Positions 54,923-62,287 of a DNA stretch of 64,000 nt are shown here, piece by piece. Location of the stretch: positions 1 through 64,000 of the IMG/VR virus record IMGVR_UViG_3300028840_002150. One strand, 5' to 3'. The stretch comes from a virus. The notes beneath the pieces are model-generated. The model was given only the letters and a program-made list of their open reading frames with translations, was not told where the DNA came from and ran no database searches. Numbering within the stretch: the first letter of the stretch is position 1; each line of letters starts with the position of its first letter. The position numbers and the translations under genes are program-made.

Positions 54923-56781
54923 ACGACTGGACCAGCAAAGACGAAGAAGTCCGAATCCTGTTCGGCGACTGCCGGGAACGGATGAGGGAACTGCCGGACA
55001 ATTCGGTGGATTCGGTGGTCTGCGACCCGCCCTACCTCCTTAGCTTCATGGGGCGCGAATGGGATAGCGTGGGCGGAAAGAAGGGGATGCGGGATGAAAC
55101 ACGGGCACGACAGAGGTCGGAGTACGCAGACAGCGCCCCTGGAGCACCGCGATATGCGGCTTCGGCGGTTCCTGCTGCGTTGAAGCCGGGTGAAGCCACC
55201 GCCATGCAGGCTTGGCACCACTCCTGGGCCGTGGAAGCCTACCGCGTCCTGAAACCCGGTGGCCACCTCCTCGCGTTCGGCGGCACCAGAACTGTTCATC
55301 GCCTCGCCTGCGCCCTGGAAGATGCCGGGTTCGAGATCCGGGACAGTATCCTGGAAATGCTCGCATCGGATCAAGCGTTTCGGGATCTGTGGGACACGTT
55401 AGCGCCGGAACAGCAAGAGGCGATGGGCAAGGCATTGGAATCGGTGGGGCTGACGGGGTTGCTGTCTTGGAACCACTCACAAGGATTTCCGAAAGGCTTG
55501 AACGTGTCCAAGAAGATCGACCGGATTCTTGGGGCGGAACGGGAAGTGGTCGCCACACGCGAAGAGCACAACATCTGCCGACCGGAAGGTGGCGGTGACG
55601 AGCGGTTCAATACGTCGTCCGGCGCCCGTGAAACAAGGACCGTCGAGACGACCGCCCCCGCCACTCCCGAGGCCAAGAAATGGGACGGCTTTAACGTGGC
55701 CATGAAGCCGAGCTTTGAGCCAGTGGTATGCTGCCGTAAACCCTTATCCGAGTCCAACGTCGCCAGCAATGTGCTGAAGTGGGGGACGGGAGCACTGAAT
55801 ATCGGGGCATGTAGAGTGGGAACGGAGATCGTTCCGCAACAAATCGGCGGCATGGAGCGATTCAACCAGAAGGCGCATGAACACGGCTATCGCCCCAACG
55901 CATACCAAAAAGACAATGGGCGAAACGGCGAAGCATCCGCAGAAAGCCGATACGACGAAAAAGGCAGCACCAACTTTGCCGCCATGCCGGGACCGCGGAA
56001 CGGCTCGCCGCAAGGTCGCTGGCCCGCCAACACCGTCTTACTTCACCATCCCGAGTGTGTGTGCAGGGGGGTGAAGAAGGTCAAGGGCGGAACTGGAGGA
56101 AAGGCGTCGGGTGACAATGCGTTCGGCCACGATTCTGGGTGGAATAAACACAACAATCGGTCAACGAAAATCGTTCGGCAAAATGACGAAAACGGACAAG
56201 AGCAGGTCGAAGACTGGGACTGCCACCCGGAATGCCCTGCCTTTTTACTAAACAAGCAATCTGGAAAAAGCAAAAGTAGCGGAGGACAAGCGTCGCTAGG
56301 AGCATTTCGAGGCGGCAAAATCTACGGCGAAGGCAAGGACGTTCGAGAACAGAGGGATCCAGGTTACGGGGACTCTGGTGGCGCTTCCCGCTTCCTATAC
56401 CAAGCCAAAGCGTCGCGCCGCGACCGCTGGTTTTACTGCCGCGACTGCCAAGCCGCCTTCTGCGAGACCGAACGCCAGGACCACCAGCACGGCCACGACA
56501 AGGGTAAGCCGGACTGGAAGCATATCGTTGCGCACCCAACGGTCAAACCGCTGTCCCTGATGCGGTATTTGGCAAGGCTGGTAACGCCGCCGGGAGGTGT
56601 CGTCCTGGACCCGTTCCTTGGCACGGGCACCACGGCGGTCGCCTGCATCGAGGAAGGTTTTCGGTGCATCGGCTGCGAGCAAGATCCCGAGTATGCCGTG
56701 ATTGCGCGGACCAGGGTGGAAGCGAAGGCCGCGGAAGAACAAGACCGGTTTCCTTTGTTCAGGGAGCAACCCCATGCCTGA
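54919..56781 (+). CDS. DNA methyltransferase with large Cys-rich insert
   Basis: 620 aa. VDSVVCDPPYLLSFMGREWD (DPPY at residues 36-39) near the start and HPTVKPLSLMRYLARLVTPP, VVLDPFLGTGTTAVACIEEG at the end frame a ~480-residue insert. The insert has zinc-like motifs (CVCRG, CHPECPAF, CRDCQAAFC). Beta-class N4-C/N6-A enzyme, long for the family because of the insert, which may be the target-recognition region. It likely protects phage DNA. Confidence 0.88.
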   Translation: MNDWTSKDEEVRILFGDCRERMRELPDNSVDSVVCDPPYLLSFMGREWDSVGGKKGMRDETRARQRSEYADSAPGAPRYAASAVPAALKPGEATAMQAWHHSWAVEAYRVLKPGGHLLAFGGTRTVHRLACALEDAGFEIRDSILEMLASDQAFRDLWDTLAPEQQEAMGKALESVGLTGLLSWNHSQGFPKGLNVSKKIDRILGAEREVVATREEHNICRPEGGGDERFNTSSGARETRTVETTAPATPEAKKWDGFNVAMKPSFEPVVCCRKPLSESNVASNVLKWGTGALNIGACRVGTEIVPQQIGGMERFNQKAHEHGYRPNAYQKDNGRNGEASAESRYDEKGSTNFAAMPGPRNGSPQGRWPANTVLLHHPECVCRGVKKVKGGTGGKASGDNAFGHDSGWNKHNNRSTKIVRQNDENGQEQVEDWDCHPECPAFLLNKQSGKSKSSGGQASLGAFRGGKIYGEGKDVREQRDPGYGDSGGASRFLYQAKASRRDRWFYCRDCQAAFCETERQDHQHGHDKGKPDWKHIVAHPTVKPLSLMRYLARLVTPPGGVVLDPFLGTGTTAVACIEEGFRCIGCEQDPEYAVIARTRVEAKAAEEQDRFPLFREQPHA

Positions 56782-57010
56782 CGCCACTTGCAAGCGGTTC
56801 GGATCACGGCAGACCATTCAGCATATCGGCAAGGTGCGTTGCCTCGCTGGCTGGGCCTTCGTCTTGGTTGTGGCCTTTCCGTACCTGTTCTCTGCGGTCG
56901 TGAACGAATTGACTTTCCGGTTCATGTGTGCCTGCGAGGCGACGGCGCAATGGATCTGGGATCGGGAACCGTGGCGAGAGGCGTACAGGCGGGAGATGGA
57001 GAACGGGTGA
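56774..57010 (+). CDS. Membrane protein
   Basis: 78 aa overlapping the methyltransferase end by 8 bases. One strong helix (LAGWAFVLVVAFPYLFSAVV) and an amphipathic C-terminus. ATG behind CAGGGAGCAACCCC. No family is recognised. Confidence 0.5.
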   Translation: MPDATCKRFGSRQTIQHIGKVRCLAGWAFVLVVAFPYLFSAVVNELTFRFMCACEATAQWIWDREPWREAYRREMENG

Positions 57011-57034
57011 TCCGTACAAGCGAAAGGGGGCGAC

Positions 57035-57190
57035 ATGAGCCGCAGGGGGTGCGACCATTTTATCGACGAGGTAACCCAAACCATTAACCGCATGCGGCAA
57101 GAGTACGAAATGACCTACGCCGAAATCATCGGGTGCCTGTGTTTGCTGCGGGCCGATATGGAGATGGAGGCCGCTGATGACGGCGAATGA
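57035..57190 (+). CDS. 51-residue hypothetical protein
   Basis: 51 aa, ATG behind GAAAGGGGGCGAC. HFIDEVTQTINRMRQEYEMT, YAEIIGCLCLL: one long helix with a small HTH-like turn. It overlaps the next gene by 14 bases. Confidence 0.5.
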   Translation: MSRRGCDHFIDEVTQTINRMRQEYEMTYAEIIGCLCLLRADMEMEAADDGE

Positions 57191-57491
57191 ACCCGCGGCA
57201 GAATCGCCGCTCTGGAGCTTCCGCAAATACGACCGACCGGACGATGTAGGGTGGGCCGGTTGGATCGAAGTATGCGGAGAGATAATCGCGTTTATCGGGC
57301 TGGATAGGCGGATAACATGGGCAAATCCGCCGCAGCCTTTGAGGAACAGTTTCGAGTGCCCGCACTGTGGCCGAACACACGACCCGGCGGCGGAAGACGC
57401 CGAGCACCATTGTATTCCGCAACTAACCCCAGGCCGTCCACCGCATATTGTGTGTCCAGGATGCGGCAAGTGCATGGGGTGTGATGAATAA
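57177..57491 (+). CDS. Hypothetical zinc-binding-like protein
   Basis: 104 aa. CPHCGRTHDP and CPGCGKCMGC near the C-terminus give two CxxC pairs. The N-terminal part has WAGWIEVCGEIIAFIGLD. No family is recognised. Confidence 0.5.
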   Translation: MTANEPAAESPLWSFRKYDRPDDVGWAGWIEVCGEIIAFIGLDRRITWANPPQPLRNSFECPHCGRTHDPAAEDAEHHCIPQLTPGRPPHIVCPGCGKCMGCDE

Positions 57492-57508
57492 GAGCCAAGG
57501 GGAACGGC

Positions 57509-58033
57509 ATGGCAATTGACCTACAGGCGTTTTGCGACGAAGAATGTCAACCCAGATATGCAAGGAAGGATTCCTTGAACCTAACACGACCGTTCGAGAT
57601 TGAGCTGCAATTCCCGTGGGCGAGCGGCACTTACGCGGCGGCCACGGACGCGGCAATCATCGTCGTGTCGAAACAGCCGTTGCCGTGGTTTCCGCCAGGG
57701 CCGTTTCCGAAGGTGCATGTAGCGCTCGCCGATTTTCCGCAAGATCGGCCGCGCAAATGGCGCAAGCTACCGGAACCCCGCCGGTGTGCCGAATGCAACG
57801 GGCTGGGGGTGCTGAAGCATACTTGCGAAAGCTGGTATTGCAGGCGTACCCACTACGGCCGAACGTGCGACAAGTGCCAACTTTCCATCGGCAAAAAACG
57901 CCTGTCCCAGTGGTACGCAAATAAGATCCGCAGCTTGCCGGATGCTGCAATTTGGTCCGACGATGCGGACCCGTGCTCGCCAATTTGGTTTCGGTTTATC
58001 GGCGGGTTCGGGGCCGTGATGCCTACGGCGTGA
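57509..58033 (+). CDS. Hypothetical zinc-binding protein
   Basis: 174 aa, ATG behind AAGGGGAACGGC. Beta-rich N-terminal half (AAATDAAIIVVSKQPLPWFP), then CAECNGLGV, CESWYCRRTHYGRTCDKC: DnaJ-like or treble-clef zinc motifs. No function is assigned. Confidence 0.55.
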   Translation: MAIDLQAFCDEECQPRYARKDSLNLTRPFEIELQFPWASGTYAAATDAAIIVVSKQPLPWFPPGPFPKVHVALADFPQDRPRKWRKLPEPRRCAECNGLGVLKHTCESWYCRRTHYGRTCDKCQLSIGKKRLSQWYANKIRSLPDAAIWSDDADPCSPIWFRFIGGFGAVMPTA

Positions 58034-58053
58034 TGACCGGGGTGGCGTCTACC

Positions 58054-58086
58054 TTGCCCCGTGTCCCCCTATCCAGTAGAGATCCC
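58054..58086 (+). promoter_or_regulatory. TAGAGATCCC-type promoter, copy 4 of 4
   Basis: TTGCCC, 17-base spacer, TAGAGAT at 58077 then CCC; ATG 58105 is 21 bases past the -10. It stands at the head of the Dam-portal operon and is the likely late promoter. Confidence 0.7.
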
Positions 58087-58104
58087 CACTGAGTATCGGT
58101 CGAA

Positions 58105-58545
58105 ATGCCGCACGCGCACTTTCGGAACGGTTCGGACAGGTGGGCCACCCCGGTGTGGCTGTTTGAGGCACTGGACCGGGAATTCGGCTTCACCCTGGAC
58201 GTGTGCGCGGAACCGGAGACGGCCAAATGCAAGCGGTTCTTCGGCCCGGAGGAAAACGGGCTACTGAAGAACTGGGGGTCCGAAATATGCTGGATGAATC
58301 CGCCCTACTCCGCTACCGCCAAGTGGATGGCCAAGGCCCACAATGCGGCCAACGAGGGGGCCACCGTTGTTTGCCTGGTGCCGAGCAAGACCGATGCCAT
58401 CTGGTTCCACCGGTATGCCTTGAAGCACGAGTGCCGGTTTGTCAAGGGTCGGCTGCGGTTCGGCGGGCCGGATGCCGACAAGGCCCCATTCGCCTCGCTG
58501 GTGGTGGTCATGCGGCCGGATTCTTTCCGGTTGTGCTCTTTGTAG
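58105..58545 (+). CDS. dam: Phage Dam-type DNA N6-adenine methyltransferase
   Basis: 146 aa. DRWATPVWLFEALDREFGFT, LDVCAEPETAKC, ICWMNPPYSATAKWM (NPPY) and VVCLVPSKTDAIWFHRYAL match the short phage Dam family (DNA_N-6-adenine-MTase). Full length for the family. First gene of a coupled run to the portal protein, so it may methylate DNA around packaging time. Confidence 0.9.
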   Translation: MPHAHFRNGSDRWATPVWLFEALDREFGFTLDVCAEPETAKCKRFFGPEENGLLKNWGSEICWMNPPYSATAKWMAKAHNAANEGATVVCLVPSKTDAIWFHRYALKHECRFVKGRLRFGGPDADKAPFASLVVVMRPDSFRLCSL

Positions 58546-58558
58546 CCGGGAGGACCGT

Positions 58559-58735
58559 ATGAGCACCGGCACCCGCGCCGATCCGATCAAACGCCAGCGG
58601 GCCGCCCGCCTATTACGCGAGGGCCGCCCCCACCGCGAAATCGCGCGAGTCACCGGCCTGGCCCGAGAAACCGTCCGCAAACTCGCCTGTGAACAGGCCG
58701 CCCCTTCCCGCCAGAATCAGGCCCGCAAATCATGA
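58559..58735 (+). CDS. Small HTH protein
   Basis: 58 aa. RQRAARLLREGRPHREIARV then TGLARETVRKL is a resolvase/HTH_23-type helix-turn-helix with basic tail. ATG behind CCGGGAGGACCGT. Overlaps the portal start (ATGA). Possible small terminase-like or regulatory DNA-binding protein. Confidence 0.6.
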   Translation: MSTGTRADPIKRQRAARLLREGRPHREIARVTGLARETVRKLACEQAAPSRQNQARKS

Positions 58736-61700
58736 CCCTCACCCAGGAACAGACCGAACGGCTGGACTCCTTGTCGCAACTCCGCCAGACGTTCGAGGCC
58801 GAGAAGGAAGCCCGCGCGGCGCGGGCCATGGAATCCTATCTCCGCACCCAGGAACACCTAGCCAAGGCCAAGCAGTACACCGCGGAATCGTTGGTGTTTA
58901 CCGGGGCGCAGACCTACGTGAACCCGAACGACTACCTTCCCAACATGTTCCGGCGAGACCGGCAGTTGATTTACGGCGGGCACATCGCGGGAATCGGGGA
59001 CCGCTACCGGGGCCGAGACCTGCCGTTCATCTACACGTTGCAGGACGCATCCCAGGCCCGCGGAATGGCCCGGCTTGTCACCAAGACCACCTGCCCCGGC
59101 GTGGGCGTAGAGCAAAACCTGAAGGGCTACATCTGCAAGGACGGGTTCACCTTCCAGGCCGGCGACAAAAAGAACTCCGAAGCTCCCGCCGCTTTGGTCG
59201 CCGCGGTCCAGGACGTGATTGACGACATGCTGGACGCCAACGACTTCACGGGCGATTTGGACAAGGAAATTCTCTGGCGGACCATCCGGGACGGCGAGTG
59301 CTACAACGTGCTCTACCCGCAGAAAGACGGCATCACGATCATTCGCCAACTGGAGCCGGAGCAAAATCCCGAGCCGCCGAATAACCCGTTTACCCCCGAG
59401 GAGCTGTTCACCAGATTCGGCATCGAGACGGCTGAGGACTGCGACTGGTCCCTCGGAGTACACACGCCGGCATGGGACGTGCAGCGGCCCTACGGCTACT
59501 ATGTTCAGTGGGACCCGACCGATGCGGGCGACTACATCCCCGCCGAGCATTGCGTGCATATCAAGTGGGGCGTGGAGCGGAATGTCAAGCGCGGATTGAC
59601 CGCATTTTACCCGAGTTGGCAATGGCTTCTCCAGCAGCAAGATTTGCTGGTAAACACCGGCGAAGGTGCCAAGCGGTTGGCCGCCATCGCCTACATTGTC
59701 CAGTACGCCAACGCTACGGCATCCGAATATCAGGCGATGCGGGACGCCAGCCTCGGAACGTACGATGTGACCGTGGACCTGCCGGGCGGCGGATCGAAGA
59801 CCTACACCCGGACCTTGGACAATCCGGGAGACGTGCTGAACGTCCCGGAGGGGCAGGAGTTCGTTTCCGGCCCGACCGGGCACGAGCGGGGCAATGCGTT
59901 CCTGCAAATCGCACAGGGCATCCTCCGGCAAGTGGCGGTCCAGTTTTGCATGTCGGAGGGGATGATTTCCGGCGACGACAGCAACAATAACTTCGCCTCG
60001 TCCGTGGTGGCTGGCAGCCGGTTCCACACGTTCTGCACTATGATGCAGGGGTGGCTCGGAGGCAAGTTCACGAAGATGGCATGGCGGGCGGTCCAGTTCG
60101 CCTATGATGCCGGGCGGTTCCGCCAATGGGGATTCGAGCCGGGCCGCCGCACGTTCCGCCAATTGCGGCGGATAATCGAAATCAACGTCACCGGGCCGGA
60201 CGTGGCCATCGAGACGGCTGCCGACAAGCAGGCCATCGCCACCTACCGCCAAATCCTCAACCAGTCCGGGGTGCTGTCCAAAAAGACCTGGATGCAGCAC
60301 GAAGACCTGGACGCGGAGCGGGAGCAGAAGCAAATCGAGGAAGAGGGCGGACCGGCGGGAGAACAGCAAGGCGGAGCACCCGGCGCCCCCGGTGCTCCCC
60401 CGGCGCCGGGCGGCGGAGATGGCGGCGAGCCCGAGCCGCCCAGCCCGCCCGCAGGCCCCCCGCCGGCCAAAGCCGCCCAATTGGACGCCGAGCGACCCGC
60501 TACGGAATCCTCCGCCGACAGGCCCGAGGATTGCGGCTGCGCTGCGGAAGACACCGCCGCCGTGCCCACGCAAACGCCCCGCCGCCCCACGGTAGCCGTG
60601 GACCTGGACGGCACGCTCACCCTGCCGGATGGCACGCCGAAGCCGGATGCGCTGGCCGCAATGCAATCCTTGGCCAACTGCGGCTTCTGCCTGATTATCA
60701 ACACCGTTCGCGGAAACCGGCAGGAAGTGGCCACCTGGCTAAGCCGCTACGGCATCCCCTACGACTACATCAACGAGAACCCATTCCAACCGCCCGATAC
60801 GTCCGGCAAGATCATGGCCGACGTGTACCTGGATGACCGAGCCGTGAGCGGGGAGGGGCCGCTTTCGCTGGTTGTGCCCCAGGTAATCGCGCAGGCCACA
60901 CAATCGGCATCGGAGCCGCATCAAGGCGGACCGCCGCCGCTAAACACGCAGCCCGCTTTCGGACAACCCATTGCGGAATCTTCGCGCATTTCCCCCGATA
61001 TTGTGGATCTATCAGCGAATACCCTAATGGCGGAATCCGGTATGGTCCAAGTTTTGGAAGCAGACGGTTCGGCCGTTTGGGAAGGGCAGGCCGCCGATCT
61101 GGGGGAAACCCTGGATGTGGCCCTGGAACTGTACGGGCCGGCAGCGGTCGAGGGGTTGCAGGTTTCCCGGTGTTTCGACGGGAAGGGAGGCGTGGCAGAA
61201 GCCGCCGTCCCTTTTGCGATGGAGAAGGAGGGGGATAAGTGGATTACCCTCCGCTCTGGCGCGCGGGTGCAAATCGACGGCGAGGGAACGATTACCGCGG
61301 GATTTGGCAAGGGTGAAAACATCCGGGCCATGGGCAGGCGGGAAGCCAAGGACAATAAGCCGAAACGGGAACGCGTTGCAACCCCGGAGGAAAAAGTTGC
61401 CGGCCTGTTTTCGGAAAGCGAGAAGAAGCTCCCGAAACAAGCGCAGCAACCGCTAAAAACCCGCGATGAAGTCTACGGAAATGCCACCAAGGTCAAGGAC
61501 CGTTATGACAAGGTTTTGAACCAGGGGCAGGGCGTCGATTCCGCTATCGGGGCCAAAGTGGTGCAAGCACAAGACGCAATGTCGGCCATGGACGAGCCGG
61601 GTCCGGTTGTTATCCTGGCACCGCTGAAAGGCGAGGCAAGAGCCGCCGAAAAGGTGGAGACGAAGTACGGCGGAGATTGGTCGCAACTGCAGGACGTGGT

Positions 61701-62091
61701 GAGGGGAACCGTTGCGGTCGATACCGTGGACGATTTGCCAAAAGTGACGGAGGCGCTGCGGGAGAAAATGGAATCGCAGGGGTTCAAGCTGGCCGCCGCA
61801 CCGGACGACAAAATGAGCAACCCAACCCCGGCGGGCTACCGGGATGTAGCGCTCATGATGGTTTCCCCGGAAGGCATGGTCTGCGAGCTGCAGGTAAACG
61901 TGAAGTCGATGATAAAGGCGAAGCAGGGTCCGGGTCACAAGATGTACGAAGAGGCCCGAGGGATCGAGGCAAAGGCCAAGCTGGAAGGCCGCAACATGAC
62001 CCCCGCCGAGCAAAAGCAAATGCAGGACCTAAACGGAAAAATGACCAAGTTGTACGCGGACGCCTGGAAGCAGGCGGTGGGGGGTAAGTGA
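58732..62091 (+). CDS. Portal protein fused to HAD-like and RelA/SpoT-like domains
   Basis: 1119 aa. Residues 1-~545 are a portal protein (YGGHIAGIGDRYRGRDLPFI, DVIDDMLDANDFTGDLDKEI, GVERNVKRGLTAFYPSWQWL, QFCMSEGMISGDDSNNNFAS). A Pro/Gly/Ala-rich linker follows (~545-615). Residues ~617-715 are HAD-like: TVAVDLDGTLTLPDG (D624, D626), then LIINTVRGN and DVYLDDRAV. Residues ~837-868 carry a W-I-T...I-D...ITAG module also found in the next large protein. Residues ~905-1119 match RelA/SpoT-like domains (LQDVVRGTVAVDTVDD, AGYRDVALMM, CELQVNVKSM, GHKMYEEARG). Portal proteins form the dodecameric packaging ring; what the two enzyme-like domains do there is unknown. Confidence 0.85.
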   Translation: MTLTQEQTERLDSLSQLRQTFEAEKEARAARAMESYLRTQEHLAKAKQYTAESLVFTGAQTYVNPNDYLPNMFRRDRQLIYGGHIAGIGDRYRGRDLPFIYTLQDASQARGMARLVTKTTCPGVGVEQNLKGYICKDGFTFQAGDKKNSEAPAALVAAVQDVIDDMLDANDFTGDLDKEILWRTIRDGECYNVLYPQKDGITIIRQLEPEQNPEPPNNPFTPEELFTRFGIETAEDCDWSLGVHTPAWDVQRPYGYYVQWDPTDAGDYIPAEHCVHIKWGVERNVKRGLTAFYPSWQWLLQQQDLLVNTGEGAKRLAAIAYIVQYANATASEYQAMRDASLGTYDVTVDLPGGGSKTYTRTLDNPGDVLNVPEGQEFVSGPTGHERGNAFLQIAQGILRQVAVQFCMSEGMISGDDSNNNFASSVVAGSRFHTFCTMMQGWLGGKFTKMAWRAVQFAYDAGRFRQWGFEPGRRTFRQLRRIIEINVTGPDVAIETAADKQAIATYRQILNQSGVLSKKTWMQHEDLDAEREQKQIEEEGGPAGEQQGGAPGAPGAPPAPGGGDGGEPEPPSPPAGPPPAKAAQLDAERPATESSADRPEDCGCAAEDTAAVPTQTPRRPTVAVDLDGTLTLPDGTPKPDALAAMQSLANCGFCLIINTVRGNRQEVATWLSRYGIPYDYINENPFQPPDTSGKIMADVYLDDRAVSGEGPLSLVVPQVIAQATQSASEPHQGGPPPLNTQPAFGQPIAESSRISPDIVDLSANTLMAESGMVQVLEADGSAVWEGQAADLGETLDVALELYGPAAVEGLQVSRCFDGKGGVAEAAVPFAMEKEGDKWITLRSGARVQIDGEGTITAGFGKGENIRAMGRREAKDNKPKRERVATPEEKVAGLFSESEKKLPKQAQQPLKTRDEVYGNATKVKDRYDKVLNQGQGVDSAIGAKVVQAQDAMSAMDEPGPVVILAPLKGEARAAEKVETKYGGDWSQLQDVVRGTVAVDTVDDLPKVTEALREKMESQGFKLAAAPDDKMSNPTPAGYRDVALMMVSPEGMVCELQVNVKSMIKAKQGPGHKMYEEARGIEAKAKLEGRNMTPAEQKQMQDLNGKMTKLYADAWKQAVGGK

Positions 62092-62285
62092 TGGCAGACA
62101 CAAAGTATGTTGACTCCGAAGGGGCGCTGTTGCGCTGGTTAGACCACGCAATGCCGTTTCGTGAAGTGTACCGCAAGGGCGGCAAGTGGGTGCCCTACGG
62201 CGGCGAGTATAGCGATTGGCTTTACGGTAAGCCGCTGTCGGATTCGGAAGCCCGCGAACGAATGAAGCAGATCGACGAGGACTGA
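62088..62285 (+). CDS. Hypothetical protein
   Basis: 65 aa, ATGA overlap with the portal fusion. ALLRWLDHAMPFREVYRKGG, then KWVPYGGEYSDWLYGKPLSD. No family is recognised. It links the portal and the next head gene. Confidence 0.55.
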   Translation: MMADTKYVDSEGALLRWLDHAMPFREVYRKGGKWVPYGGEYSDWLYGKPLSDSEARERMKQIDED

Positions 62286-62287
62286 CC

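Noticed and set aside
58858-60666. 602-residue minus-strand frame
   Set aside because: It is the shadow of the portal gene: it lies wholly within it, has no ribosome site and no recognisable domain.
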